From contig NZ_JAGEKP010000014.1 of the NCBI RefSeq assembly GCF_017565305.1, forward strand, positions 124,001 through 188,000: a stretch of 64,000 nt of DNA, read 5' to 3'. Position numbers and translations under genes: made by a program. Under the pieces are notes generated by a model. It was not told the origin of the DNA. It saw nothing but the letters and a program-made list of their open reading frames with translations, and ran no database searches. Shown here one piece after another: positions 8,583-17,430 of this stretch (its first letter is position 1; each line of letters opens with the position of its first letter). The stretch comes from Leifsonia sp. TF02-11. GTDB lineage: Bacteria > Actinomycetota > Actinomycetes > Actinomycetales > Microbacteriaceae.

Positions 8583-9131
8583 GTGAGCACCTTTCCCCGG
8601 AGCCCCAAGTCGAAGCTCGGATACGACGTCGACCAGGTGGACGAGTTCCTCGTGAGCGCGCGCGTCGCGTACGACGCCGACGCGTCGTCGCAGGCGTCCC
8701 TGACTGCCGCCGACATCCGCCACACGGCGTTCTCGATGGCCAAAGGCGGCTATTCGACCTCGCACGTGGACGCGGCCCTCGAGCGGCTGGAGGACGCCTT
8801 CGCGGCCCGCGAGCGCGAGGCCGCCCGCGGCGCTGTCAGCGACGCCCAGTGGTTCGAGCAGGCGCGCACGACGGCGCAGGCGATCCTCGACCGTCTCGAG
8901 CGGCCCATCGGTCACCGCTTCCAGAGAGTCAGCTTCCTGACCCTCGGGTACAACAGGAACGACGTCGATCGTTTCGCCGGCAGGCTGGTCAAGTACTTCC
9001 AGGATGGGCGGCCGATGAGCGTCGAGGAGGTGCGCACCGTGACGTTCCGCGAACAGCGCGGGGGGTATCGTGAGGCGCAGGTGGACCTCCTCTTGGACAG
9101 CGTCACGGACGTGATGCTCGCGGTCCGCTGA
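8583..9131 (+). CDS. Small DivIVA-domain-like protein with four repeated motifs
   Basis: A 182-residue soluble protein. Two full DivIVA-like N-terminal motifs occur: LGYDVDQVDEFL at about 13-24 and LGYNRNDVDRFA at about 120-131. Each is followed by a related 'GGY..hVD..L' element (GGYSTSHVDAALERLE and GGYREAQVDLLLD). DivIVA motifs bind curved or polar membrane in cell-division and polar-growth proteins; here there is no long coiled coil. It may be an adaptor or partner of larger DivIVA/Scy-type proteins, such as the one at 12165-15260; that link is inference. The GTG start at 8583 has no Shine-Dalgarno and may be leaderless. Confidence 0.7.
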   Translation: MSTFPRSPKSKLGYDVDQVDEFLVSARVAYDADASSQASLTAADIRHTAFSMAKGGYSTSHVDAALERLEDAFAAREREAARGAVSDAQWFEQARTTAQAILDRLERPIGHRFQRVSFLTLGYNRNDVDRFAGRLVKYFQDGRPMSVEEVRTVTFREQRGGYREAQVDLLLDSVTDVMLAVR

Positions 9132-9196
9132 GCCTGGTCATTCGCTGAATAGGGGTGTCCCGCCTTGGAAAGTCGTGAATTGTTCGTTATGGTCTT

Positions 9197-9907
9197 GTGA
9201 TCGTGGGTAGACGAGAAGCAGCAGAAATCGTTCCGCTGACCCCTGCCAACCCGGTCGGAGTCGCATTCCGGCGTTCGCGGCGCCCTCACATCCGGTCGCG
9301 CGCGGCCATCTGGGGGTTCGCCTTCACCGCCGCCGTCGGCTTCGCTCTGGTCAATGTCGTCGACCCGTACTCGGGCAGCGCGGCCACTCCGGCATACGCG
9401 GACTCCCTGCAGAACATCGACCAGACCTCCCGCTACGGAGACGCGCCGGTGCAGAGCCTGACGGCCCCCGACGCCTCGGCGACCACGGTCACTCGCGACG
9501 TGCTCGGCGTGAAGCCGAAGCCCACTCCGACCCCGACCCCGACTCCGACGCCGACCAAGTCGTCGTCGAGCGGCAGCAGCGGCGGTTCGACCGCGCCGTC
9601 GGCGCCCGTTCCCGACCCGGGAACCGCGAAGGCCATCGCGTACCAGATGGTGCAGCAGCGCGGTTGGGGCGACGACCAGTACAGCTGCCTCGTCGCACTC
9701 TGGAACAAGGAATCCGGCTGGCGCGTGAACGCATCCAATCCCAGCGGCGCGTACGGCATCCCGCAGGCCCTCCCCGGCAGCAAGATGGGCCCGGGCTGGC
9801 AGACGGACGCCAGCGTGCAGATCTCGTGGGGCCTCGGCTACATCGCCGGCCGGTACACGAACCCCTGCGGCGCGTGGGGGCACTCGCAGTCCTCCGGCTG
9901 GTACTGA
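9197..9907 (+). CDS. Secreted lytic-transglycosylase-like protein
   Basis: A 236-residue exported protein. A basic N-terminus (about 1-35) and one hydrophobic helix (about 36-56) form a signal peptide or anchor. Next come a Ser/Thr/Asp region, a PT repeat (Pro-Thr units, about 111-120) and a Ser/Gly linker, all typical wall spacers. The C-terminal domain (about 137-236) has QYSCLVALWNKESGW, with a Glu in the SLT catalytic position, then NPSGAYGIPQALPGSKM and a GLGYIAGRY helix. This is the fold seen in Rpf-like and aggregation-promoting-factor-type transglycosylases. It probably cleaves or remodels peptidoglycan. Two GTG codons (9197, 9203) compete as start. Confidence 0.75.
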   Translation: MIVGRREAAEIVPLTPANPVGVAFRRSRRPHIRSRAAIWGFAFTAAVGFALVNVVDPYSGSAATPAYADSLQNIDQTSRYGDAPVQSLTAPDASATTVTRDVLGVKPKPTPTPTPTPTPTKSSSSGSSGGSTAPSAPVPDPGTAKAIAYQMVQQRGWGDDQYSCLVALWNKESGWRVNASNPSGAYGIPQALPGSKMGPGWQTDASVQISWGLGYIAGRYTNPCGAWGHSQSSGWY

Positions 9908-9962
9908 GTCGGCACTCCGCGGCCCTCCGCTCGCACCTGTACGGGTTGCCGCCGGCGCTGCA

Positions 9963-9968
9963 TAGACT
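9963..9968 (+). promoter_or_regulatory. Leaderless-type -10 box
   Basis: TAGACT ends six bases before the GTG at 9975, the spacing expected if the transcript begins at the start codon. Confidence 0.55.
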
Positions 9969-9974
9969 GGGGGA

Positions 9975-10274
9975 GTGCCCCGCAGCAATCGTCCCCGCCG
10001 TCGCCCTGGCGAGCAGCGTGAGGAGGAGCAGGACGGCTTCGACCGCCTGCTGGCAGGCTGGAAGCGCGTGGAGGTGCGCCGGGGTGCCGAATGGAACGTC
10101 CAGCCCGTGTCCGCGCTCCAGGCGCAGAAGAGCTACGTCTGCCCGGGATGCGGACGCGAGATCGGTCCGGGGGTAGCGCACCTGGTCACGTGGCGCGCCG
10201 ACGGCGTGCTCGGCGACTCGGCGGACCTCGCCGCGCGGCGGCACTGGCACACGGCGTGCTGGAAGACCGCGTGA
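9975..10274 (+). CDS. Small conserved zinc-ribbon-like protein
   Basis: A 99-residue protein of unknown function. The first 25 residues are Arg/Glu-rich. The C-terminal half has CPGCGREIGPG, then HLVTWRAD and RRHWHTACW: two Cys, then His and Cys, in a spacing that suggests a bound zinc. I recall similar small proteins as conserved but uncharacterised in Microbacteriaceae. The GTG at 9975 has no usable Shine-Dalgarno but a -10 box six bases upstream, so it is probably translated from a leaderless mRNA. The alpha/beta hydrolase follows 22 bases after the stop. Confidence 0.65.
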   Translation: MPRSNRPRRRPGEQREEEQDGFDRLLAGWKRVEVRRGAEWNVQPVSALQAQKSYVCPGCGREIGPGVAHLVTWRADGVLGDSADLAARRHWHTACWKTA

Positions 10275-10296
10275 GCGGATGAAGGAGACCACGGAA

Positions 10297-11025
10297 GTGA
10301 CGGACGCACCGACGGAGATCCGCGGCGGCATCGAGTTGCCGGCGCGCCGGGAGGACATCGAGCTGCACACCAGGGACGGCCTGACCCTCGTCGGCGAGCT
10401 CGCGAGCCCCCTGGAGCGCGAGCCGGTTGCGACCCTGGTCACGCTGCACCCACTGCCGACGGGCGGCGGCTTCATGGACTCGCACATCCTGCGCAAGGCC
10501 GCCGGCCGATTGCCCGCACTGGCCGACATCGCCGTGCTGCGCTTCAACACGCGCGGCACGGCATCCCCGCGCGGCCGCAGCCAGGGGCAGTTCGACCACG
10601 GCATCAGCGAGCGCTACGACGTGGAGGCGGCGATGGGTTTCGTCGCCGAACGCGGCCTTCCGCACCCGTGGCTCCTCGGCTGGTCGTTCGGCACCGAGCT
10701 CGCGCTGATGTACGGCCGGGAGTGTCCCGTCGACGGCGTCATCCTGCTCTCGCCCCCGCTGCACCGCGCGAAGCCGGAGCACCTCGTCGCCTGGGCCGGC
10801 GACGAGCGTCCCATCGTCGCGCTCATCCCGGAGCACGACGACTATTTGAAGCCTGCGGAGGCGGCGGAGCGGTTCCGCCCACTGCCGCAGATCGAGCTGG
10901 TGGACGTGGAGGGCGGCAAGCACCTCTGGGTGGGCGAGAACCAGACACGTCGAGTCCTCGACGAGATCGTCGAACGGCTGAACCCGGCCGCGCTTCCGCT
11001 GCCGACGCAGTGGCCGCCCGCGTGA
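10297..11025 (+). CDS. Alpha/beta hydrolase of the dienelactone-hydrolase/YqiA-like type
   Basis: A 242-residue cytoplasmic alpha/beta hydrolase. The nucleophile elbow is GWSFGT (Ser), the early loop has LHPLPTGGGFMDSH as oxyanion region, LRFNTRGTASPRG is typical of this group, and an Asp (EHDDYLKP) and His (GGKHLWVG) complete a triad. Substrate unknown; the group includes esterases and peptidase-like enzymes. I chose the GTG at 10297 because AAGGAG lies nine bases upstream; an in-frame ATG at 10279 has no ribosome site. It is probably co-transcribed with the zinc-ribbon gene. Confidence 0.75.
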   Translation: MTDAPTEIRGGIELPARREDIELHTRDGLTLVGELASPLEREPVATLVTLHPLPTGGGFMDSHILRKAAGRLPALADIAVLRFNTRGTASPRGRSQGQFDHGISERYDVEAAMGFVAERGLPHPWLLGWSFGTELALMYGRECPVDGVILLSPPLHRAKPEHLVAWAGDERPIVALIPEHDDYLKPAEAAERFRPLPQIELVDVEGGKHLWVGENQTRRVLDEIVERLNPAALPLPTQWPPA

Positions 11026-11085
11026 GCCGCTGAGCGGTGCCGGGTACTCCAGGCGAACTCGGCGGCTTCGGCCGGTGACCGTCCG

Positions 11086-12123
11086 CTACAGCTCGTTCTG
11101 GCGGGGGATGACCACCTGCTTGATGATGAGCAGGATCGCCGCCGCGAACGGGATGGCGACGAGGGCACCGAGGATGCCCAGGAGGGTTCCGCCCGCGAGG
11201 GCGGCCACCACGACGAGGGCGCCCGGGACGGACACCGCCCGGTTCATGATGCGCGGGCTGAGGACGTATGCCTCCACCTGCATGTAGGCGAGGTAATAGA
11301 TGGCGGCGGCGATCGCGGTCGGCGGTCCGGAGAGGAAGCAGACCGCGACGATGATCACCGAACCGGTGATCGTGCCGACGAGCGGGATCAGCGAGAAGAA
11401 GAACGCGATCGACGCGAGCAGGATCGGGAACTTCGCGCCGATGATCGTCAGGAAGATCGCGCTCAGGACGCCGTTGACCAGAGCGAGCGACACCTGACCC
11501 ATCACGTACTTGCCGACGGAGTCGGTGATCTGGTCGCCGAGGTCGGCGAACCGCGAGCGGCGGGAGGCCGGCACGAGCTGGTAGGCGGCCCGCTTGATGC
11601 TGGGCAGCGAGGCCGTGAAGTAGATCGTCAGGATGACCACGATGATCACGCCGAAGGCGCCCTGCACGATCCCGATGCCCGTCTGCAGCACCTTGGAAGT
11701 GATGTCGGGGAGGTTCTTCTGCAGCCAGTCCGTGACGGCGTTGATGTTCTGCTGGTTGACGATCGTCGGGAACTGGTGCTGGAGGCTGAGGAACCACGAC
11801 TCGGCCCCACCATTGTTCACCCAGTTGATGGTGTTCTGGACGAGCTGACTGGCCTGGCCGACCGCGACCGGGACGATCGCCCAGATCAGCGCGACGAACA
11901 GGCCGAGGATGACGACTAGGGTCAGGACGAGCGCGAGCCAGCGCGGGAACTTGCGCCGCTCGAGGAACGCGATCGACGGCTCGATGCCTAGCGCGAGGAA
12001 TAGCGCGGCGCCGATGTAGGTGATGATCGTGGCCAGGCTGACGATCGAGGTGAGGATGAGATAGCCGAGCCCCACTCCGAGAGTGCCGATCAGCCCCACG
12101 CGAAACGCGTTCTGGATCTTCAC
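11086..12123 (-). CDS. AI-2E family transporter (PerM-like membrane protein)
   Basis: A 345-residue membrane protein of the AI-2E exporter superfamily. Members export or exchange varied small molecules or ions, so the name should not be taken as proof of AI-2 transport. About eight helices are visible: three at the N-terminus (about 10-75), a soluble part (about 85-140: VGQASQLVQNTINW...), then a helical C-terminal half with SLIPLVGTITG and GILGALVAIPFAAAI, the family's conserved ends. The GTG start has GGAGGGGG upstream. The gene lies 41 bases behind the giant coiled-coil gene on the same strand, so they probably share a transcript. Confidence 0.82.
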   Translation of the reverse strand: MKIQNAFRVGLIGTLGVGLGYLILTSIVSLATIITYIGAALFLALGIEPSIAFLERRKFPRWLALVLTLVVILGLFVALIWAIVPVAVGQASQLVQNTINWVNNGGAESWFLSLQHQFPTIVNQQNINAVTDWLQKNLPDITSKVLQTGIGIVQGAFGVIIVVILTIYFTASLPSIKRAAYQLVPASRRSRFADLGDQITDSVGKYVMGQVSLALVNGVLSAIFLTIIGAKFPILLASIAFFFSLIPLVGTITGSVIIVAVCFLSGPPTAIAAAIYYLAYMQVEAYVLSPRIMNRAVSVPGALVVVAALAGGTLLGILGALVAIPFAAAILLIIKQVVIPRQNEL

Positions 12124-12164
12124 TGAGTCCCCCTCCGCAGCCGGTCGCCTCCGCCGGCCGGAGG

Positions 12165-15100
12165 TCAGTCGTCGGCTGACACCTTGTCTGCCGCCTGGAG
12201 CATACCCCGCAGGTTCTCGAAGTACCCGGCCACGGCCTCGCGCTCAATCCTAATCTGGGAAAGGCGCTCCTCCGCGTCGGCGATCAGGCGTTGCGTGCGC
12301 TCTTCCGCTTCTGCGACGAGTGCATCCGCACGCTCCTGGGCGTCGCGCACGATCTCGGCGGCCGCTTTCTCGGCGTCCTTGCGTGCCGCCTTCACGGTCT
12401 GACGCGCTTCTGTGTCGAACGTCTCGGCCTCGGTACGCGCCTGAGCGGTGCGCTTGACCGCGTCGGCGAGCTGTACGTTGGCCTCGTCGAGGTACTTCTG
12501 GGTCTGGGCGACGGCTTCCTGGTGGCGGGCGAGGTACTCCTTCTCCGCCTCGTCCCGCCGGGCGCGGAGCTCGACGTCGAGGTCGATCCTCGCCTGCTCG
12601 ATCTCGTGCGTGCGCTTGTCGAGCTCGGCCACCGTCGCCGTGCGGAGAGCGGTGAGCTCGGCGTCGAGCGCTGCACGCGCGGTGGCGTCCTCCTGGTCGA
12701 AGGCGGCCTGGCGCTCGGCGAGCTCGGCATCCAGCGCCGTGCGCGCCTCGGCCGATTCGCGGGCGATCTCGGCTCTGGCCTTCGCCGTCTCGGCGTCGAG
12801 AGCCACCCTGGCGCGCTCGGTCTCCTCTGCGAGGGTCACCCTGGTCTGCTCGGCCTCGCGCTCGAGTTCGAGGCGCTGCTGCTCGCGATCGTTCCTCAGC
12901 TCCTGCTCGGTGGTCGCCCGCTGGTCGGCGAGCTCTGCCGTGATGCGCTTCGTCTCGGCGGCGAGCGTGCTGCGCGTCTGCTCACGGTCGTCGGCGAGAC
13001 GGGACCGGGTCTCCTCCGCCTCGGCGGCGAGGGCGGATTTGGTCTGCTCGACCTCGGCGGCGAGCGCGGACTTGGTGGTGGTGACCTCGGTCTCGAGGGC
13101 GGATTTGGTCTGCTCGACCTCGGCGGCGAGGGCGGACTTGGTGGTGGTGACCTCGGTCTCGAGGGCCGATTTGGTCTGCTCGACCTCCGCGGCCAGTGCG
13201 GACTTCGTCTGCTCGACCTCCGCGGCCAGCGCGGTCCGGGTGGTGACGACCTCGGTTTCGAGGGCGGACAGGGTCTGCTCCTTCTCGGTCGCCAGGCGAA
13301 CGGCGGTCTGGTCGACGTCGGCGGCCAGCTTCGCGCGCGTGGTGGCGACCTCGGCGGCGAGAGCGCTGCGCTCGGTCGCGAGCTCCTCGGCGAGTGCGGT
13401 CCGTGCCTCGCCGACCTCCGCTGCGAGATCCGCCCGGATGCGCTTGGCCTCCGTGTCGACCTCCTTGCGCTGCGCGTCCACCTCGGCGGCGAGCTCGGCG
13501 CGGGTGGTCGCGACCTCGTCGGCGAGGGCGGCCTGGGCCGTCTCGACCTCGGTCGCCAGGTCGGCACGGGTCGTCTCCACCTCGGCGGCGAGTGCCGCCT
13601 GGGTGGTCGCGACCTCGGTCGCAAGCTCGGCCCTCGCGGTCTCGACCTCCTTCGCGAGCGCGGAGCGGGTCTTCTCGACCTCCTTCGCCAGCGAGGCCTG
13701 GGTTCGCTTGACGTCGGCGGCGAGCGCGGCCTGTGTGCTCTCGACCTCGGCCGCGAGATCGGAACGGGTGCGCTCGACGGTGTCGGCGAGCTCCGCCGCC
13801 GTGCGCTCCCGGTCGGCGGCCAGCTGGGCGCGGGTGTTCTCGACCTGGGTCGCGATCTCGTTGGCGGTGCGGTCGCGGTCGGCGGCGAGGGTCGCCGCGG
13901 TCGAGATGCGGTCGGCCTCCAGCGCGGCGCGGGTCTCCGTCGTCTCGCGCTCGAGGGTCGAGCGGGTCTGGAGGACCTCGTCGGCGAGCTCCTTCCTGGT
14001 GCGCTCCACCTCGTCGGCGAGCGCCGAGCGGGTCGTCGTGACGTCGGTCTCGAGCTGCGAGCGCGCGGCGGTGACGTCGGCTTCCAGCTGCGCCCTGGTG
14101 GTCGTGACCTCGTCGAGGAGTGCGGACTTGGTGCGGGTCACTTCGTCGGCGAGCTCGCTCGTGGTGCGGGCGACCTCGTCGGCCAGTGCCGACTTCGTGG
14201 TCGTCACCTCGTCGGCCAGGCGCGCCTTGGTCTGCTCGACCTCCGCGGCCAGAGCACTCTTGGTCTGCTCGACCTCTGCCGCGAGGGAGGTGGTGGTCTG
14301 CGAGACGTCATCCGCCAGCTTCTGCCGTGCCGTGGCGTCCTCGTGCTGGAGGTCGGCGCGCGTCTGCGCGGCCTCGGCCGCAAGGGCGGCGCGCTGCCGC
14401 TCCACCTCGTCGGCGAGCTCTGCGCGGGCCTGTGCGATCTCGGCCGCGAGAGCGTCACGCGCGGCGGTCTCCTCCGCAGCGAGCCGGTCAGCGGTCTCTG
14501 CGACCTTCTTGTCGAGCTCCAGGCGGATCTGGGCCGACTCGCGCTCGAAGGCGGCCCTGTCGCCCGCGAGCGCGTTCTCGAGCTCGCTGCGGCGGGCGGC
14601 GATGGTGCGGTCGAGCTCGGCGGTCTCCGCACGGGCGGCCTCGGCCTCGCGGAGGGCGACGGCCTTGAGCTCCGCCGCCTCGCGGTCGGCCTCTGCGCGG
14701 ACCGCTGCGGCCTCGCGCTTGCTGGTGGCGCGCAGCTCGGCGGCCTCGGTGGCGACGGCCCCGCGGATGGCGGCGGCCTCGCGCATGGCGTCGGTGAGGA
14801 GGGTCTCTTTGTCGGCGCGGGTGCGTGCGAGCAGCTCCGCCGATTCGATCTGGGCGTCCTCGAGCGCCGTCGTCGCGCGCGCCTGGGCGTCGGCCAGCAC
14901 CCGCTCCGCCTGGAGCGCCGCCGTCTTCTTGATCTTCTCGACCTCGGCGGTGACGCCGGCGCGCAGCTTCTCGGCGTCGATGTCGGCCTGCGCGATCAGT
15001 CGCGTCGACTGCTCCTCTGCGACGCGGAGGGTGTTCTCGAGCTTCGTGCCGAGGCCCGAGTAGGTGGGGCTGCCGACCTCTTCGATCTCGGCGTTGAGCT

Positions 15101-15260
15101 CGTCGATCCGCAGCTGGAGCCGCTTGAGCTCCTTGGCCTGGTCGGCGGACTGGGTGTTGGACTTGATCAGCTCGCGCCGGAGCTCCTGGACGGCCTTGTC
15201 CACCTCGTCCTTGTCGTAGCCGCGGAAGACCTGCGTGAAGTTGGATTCATCGGTGGCCAC
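12165..15260 (-). CDS. Giant DivIVA/Scy-like coiled-coil protein built from 58 hendecads
   Basis: A 1031-residue protein with almost no Trp, Cys or Gly after residue 75. Residues 8-30 match a DivIVA-type start (FTQVFRGYDKDEVDKAVQEL), as in actinobacterial polar-growth scaffolds DivIVA/Wag31, Scy and FilP. Residues 75-261 are Ala/Glu/Arg-rich helix; 262-899 form exactly 58 contiguous 11-residue repeats (typical AEVEQTKSALA); 900-1031 return to mixed coiled coil ending ADKVSADD. An 11-residue period favours a straight or slightly right-handed rod; as one helix the repeat part alone would be about 95 nm. It is probably a cytoskeletal or polarity scaffold, by analogy with Scy/FilP. The GTG start has AGGAG upstream. 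The long opposite-strand frames are composition artefacts. Confidence 0.85.
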   Translation of the reverse strand: MATDESNFTQVFRGYDKDEVDKAVQELRRELIKSNTQSADQAKELKRLQLRIDELNAEIEEVGSPTYSGLGTKLENTLRVAEEQSTRLIAQADIDAEKLRAGVTAEVEKIKKTAALQAERVLADAQARATTALEDAQIESAELLARTRADKETLLTDAMREAAAIRGAVATEAAELRATSKREAAAVRAEADREAAELKAVALREAEAARAETAELDRTIAARRSELENALAGDRAAFERESAQIRLELDKKVAETADRLAAEETAARDALAAEIAQARAELADEVERQRAALAAEAAQTRADLQHEDATARQKLADDVSQTTTSLAAEVEQTKSALAAEVEQTKARLADEVTTTKSALADEVARTTSELADEVTRTKSALLDEVTTTRAQLEADVTAARSQLETDVTTTRSALADEVERTRKELADEVLQTRSTLERETTETRAALEADRISTAATLAADRDRTANEIATQVENTRAQLAADRERTAAELADTVERTRSDLAAEVESTQAALAADVKRTQASLAKEVEKTRSALAKEVETARAELATEVATTQAALAAEVETTRADLATEVETAQAALADEVATTRAELAAEVDAQRKEVDTEAKRIRADLAAEVGEARTALAEELATERSALAAEVATTRAKLAADVDQTAVRLATEKEQTLSALETEVVTTRTALAAEVEQTKSALAAEVEQTKSALETEVTTTKSALAAEVEQTKSALETEVTTTKSALAAEVEQTKSALAAEAEETRSRLADDREQTRSTLAAETKRITAELADQRATTEQELRNDREQQRLELEREAEQTRVTLAEETERARVALDAETAKARAEIARESAEARTALDAELAERQAAFDQEDATARAALDAELTALRTATVAELDKRTHEIEQARIDLDVELRARRDEAEKEYLARHQEAVAQTQKYLDEANVQLADAVKRTAQARTEAETFDTEARQTVKAARKDAEKAAAEIVRDAQERADALVAEAEERTQRLIADAEERLSQIRIEREAVAGYFENLRGMLQAADKVSADD
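12564..14477. repeat. Array of 58 degenerate 33-bp units encoding hendecads
   Basis: 1914 bases, exactly 58 x 33, encode residues 262-899 of the coiled-coil protein with no insertion or deletion. Units at about 13030-13210 are nearly identical and also form a 66-bp higher-order pattern, the sign of recent expansion; units toward both ends have diverged. Confidence 0.9.
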
Positions 15261-15314
15261 TGTGTTACTCCTGAAGGGGATTCCGGGTGAGCGAGCCGCG
15301 CGCGCGCCGCATCG

Positions 15315-15320
15315 ATCTTA
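15315..15320 (-). promoter_or_regulatory. Candidate -10 box for the coiled-coil gene
   Basis: On the minus strand the sequence reads TGTAAGATC, containing TAAGAT, about 55 bases before the GTG at 15260. Confidence 0.4.
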
Positions 15321-15446
15321 CATTTCGAGGCGCGTACCCGCATGGGGGACTGCGTGAGCGTGCAGACAACGGTTAGATGCCTCTCAGGGTGCTCCACTAT
15401 CGTTGTGTGACTGTGCCCACCCCCCTCCGGCACACGAGGAGTCTGT

Positions 15447-17339
15447 TTGCGTTTCGTACTGGCCATCGTCGCGTTCGTGGTCGCTGCCGTCATGATCGTG
15501 GCCGGCATCGCCCAGCGCACGATCTTCGCACCCCCATCGCAGATCGCCGTGTCGGCGACCGTCGGCGGCGACGCGCGCTACATCGTGATCGACAGCGCGG
15601 TGCTCAACGCTCATCCCGGGCAGCAGACGCTGTCGGTGGCGGGAGCGCCCGACGGCAAGACGCAGATGGTCGCCTACGGCCGCACCTCCGACGTGAAGTC
15701 GTGGCTCGGCGACCAGAAGTACGCCGCCGTCTCCTATCGCGCCGGCTCCGGCGACCTCACGGTGAAGACGGTCACGCCCAAGGCCTCGACAGACTCCGGC
15801 TCCATCGACGGCTCCGCCTCCGGCTCCACCGCGACGCCCGCCCCGACGGACACGCCCACTGCGGCTCCCACGGCCGGCGCCGGATCGACGGCGGCCGCCA
15901 CCCCCGGTCCCGACCCCGCCGGCTCGGATCTCTGGCTGGAGGAGTACGACGGCCAGGACGCCCAGCTCACCAAGATGAACGTGCCGAGCGGCGTGAGCGT
16001 GATCATCGCGAGCGACGGCACGAAGCCGGCGCCCAACAAGATCCTGCTGACCTGGCCGGTCGACACCAGCACGCCGTGGGCGTTCCCGCTCATCATCGGC
16101 GGCCTCGTGCTGCTGGTCATCGGCATCGCGCTGTACCTGTGGGGTCTCTACACCCACCGCAAGTCCCGCGGACCCCGGCGCAAGAGCGGACCCAAGATGC
16201 CCAAGCTCCCCAAAGCTCCGAAGTACAAGCCGACGGCCTCGATCGAGGCGACGCCGCGCGGCCGTCGCGCGAGCCGCCGCACGCGCGTGATGGTGCCGGC
16301 GCTGCTCGCCGGCGTGCTCGCACTGACCGGAGCGGGCGCCGGCGCCGCGTTCGCCGACGGCCCGACCGGCACGCCGACGCCGACGAGCACGAGCGTGCCG
16401 AAGGGCGACAACCAGCTGCCGCCCGCGGTCACTGTTCCCCAACTGGAGCGCATCGTCAAGCGGATCTCGGTGGCGGCCGCCAACGCCGACGCCAAGAACG
16501 ACCCGGCGCTCGCGAAGCTCCGGTTCACCGGCCCCGCGCTGCAGCTGCGCGAGGCCAACTATGCGATCCGGGCCAAGAAGGCCGACGAGCCGGCGCTCCC
16601 CGCCATCCCGGCCGGCCCCCTGGAGCTGTCCCTCCCTCAGGCGACCGACAGCTGGCCGCGCACCGTCACAGCCGTGCTCAAACTGCCGAACGACGCGACG
16701 GGCAAGGCGCAGGCCCCGCTCGCGCTCGCGCTCGTGCAGCAGACGCCGCGCGACAACTACATGGTGGAGTACGCCATCGCCCTCGAGCCGAACGTCAAGG
16801 TCCCGAACCTGGCGCCCGCCAGCATCGGCGCAGCGGTGGTGCCGCCGGACTCCAAGCTGCTGAAGGTGCAGCCGAGCGAGATCGCCGCCGCCTACGGCGA
16901 CATCCTCCTCAACGGCGACAAGAGCAAATGGCTGTCGAGCTTCGACCTGACCGACGACAAGCTCGTGGCTCAGGTGGGCGCGTCATGGAAGCAGCAGGAG
17001 CAGGCCCGGCTCGCGCAGCAGTTCGGCAACACGTCGTCGCTCACCTTCACGAGCAGGCAGGGCCCCGGACCGGTGATCTCGATGGCGACGAACGACTCGG
17101 GGGCCATCGTCTGGGTGAACCCGGAGGAGGTGCAGCTGCACAAGGTCCAGGAGGCCGGCGCGCAGGTGATCGCGGGCGCGACCACCGCCGCGTTGAGCGG
17201 CGTCGCCCAGTCGAACACCGGGATCGAGTCGGTGTACGGCTACCAGCTCGCGTTCTACGTGCCTCCGGCCGGCTCGGCGGAGAAGGTGCGTCTGCTCGGT
17301 TTCTCGCAGGGCCTGGTGTCCGCCCGCGAGGTGCAGTAG
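15447..17339 (+). CDS. Large conserved actinobacterial membrane protein of unknown function
   Basis: A 630-residue protein of unassigned function. Residues 2-23 form a membrane anchor. The first extracellular part (about 30-210) includes a Thr/Ala/Pro/Ser-rich linker at 110-155. A second helix lies at about 212-234, followed by a basic Pro/Lys segment that should be cytoplasmic. A third hydrophobic stretch at about 280-303 leads into a 325-residue C-terminal domain with no motif I recognise. Similar proteins occur across Microbacteriaceae and are sometimes named glycosyltransferase without visible basis; I see no catalytic motif. The TTG start is supported by GAGGA at 15436-15440. It is divergent from the coiled-coil scaffold gene, with 186 bases between. 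Confidence 0.75.
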   Translation: MRFVLAIVAFVVAAVMIVAGIAQRTIFAPPSQIAVSATVGGDARYIVIDSAVLNAHPGQQTLSVAGAPDGKTQMVAYGRTSDVKSWLGDQKYAAVSYRAGSGDLTVKTVTPKASTDSGSIDGSASGSTATPAPTDTPTAAPTAGAGSTAAATPGPDPAGSDLWLEEYDGQDAQLTKMNVPSGVSVIIASDGTKPAPNKILLTWPVDTSTPWAFPLIIGGLVLLVIGIALYLWGLYTHRKSRGPRRKSGPKMPKLPKAPKYKPTASIEATPRGRRASRRTRVMVPALLAGVLALTGAGAGAAFADGPTGTPTPTSTSVPKGDNQLPPAVTVPQLERIVKRISVAAANADAKNDPALAKLRFTGPALQLREANYAIRAKKADEPALPAIPAGPLELSLPQATDSWPRTVTAVLKLPNDATGKAQAPLALALVQQTPRDNYMVEYAIALEPNVKVPNLAPASIGAAVVPPDSKLLKVQPSEIAAAYGDILLNGDKSKWLSSFDLTDDKLVAQVGASWKQQEQARLAQQFGNTSSLTFTSRQGPGPVISMATNDSGAIVWVNPEEVQLHKVQEAGAQVIAGATTAALSGVAQSNTGIESVYGYQLAFYVPPAGSAEKVRLLGFSQGLVSAREVQ

Positions 17340-17430
17340 CCCGCAGGCGGAGCGCAGTGGCCCGCAGCGCCGTATCCTGTTAACTCGTTCGGACGCGCAG
17401 TCCGCGAACCGTCAGCCTCAGGAGAACCGC

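Noticed and set aside
11086-12123. Naming the AI-2E-family gene as a quorum-sensing exporter
   Set aside because: The family is functionally broad, no luxS or lsr genes are nearby, and its neighbour is a cytoskeletal-type protein.
12564-14477. Possible CRISPR-like repeat array
   Set aside because: The 33-bp units are contiguous, vary throughout and keep a protein frame; there are no alternating unique spacers and no cas genes.
12291-15290. Open frames of 999 and 871 codons on the plus strand opposite the coiled-coil gene
   Set aside because: They mirror the 33-bp repeat and the GC-rich third positions of the minus-strand gene. The translations are monotonous Gly/Leu/Arg or Ser/Ala/Arg with no domain. 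The minus frame has a ribosome site, a DivIVA-like start and a consistent coiled-coil pattern.
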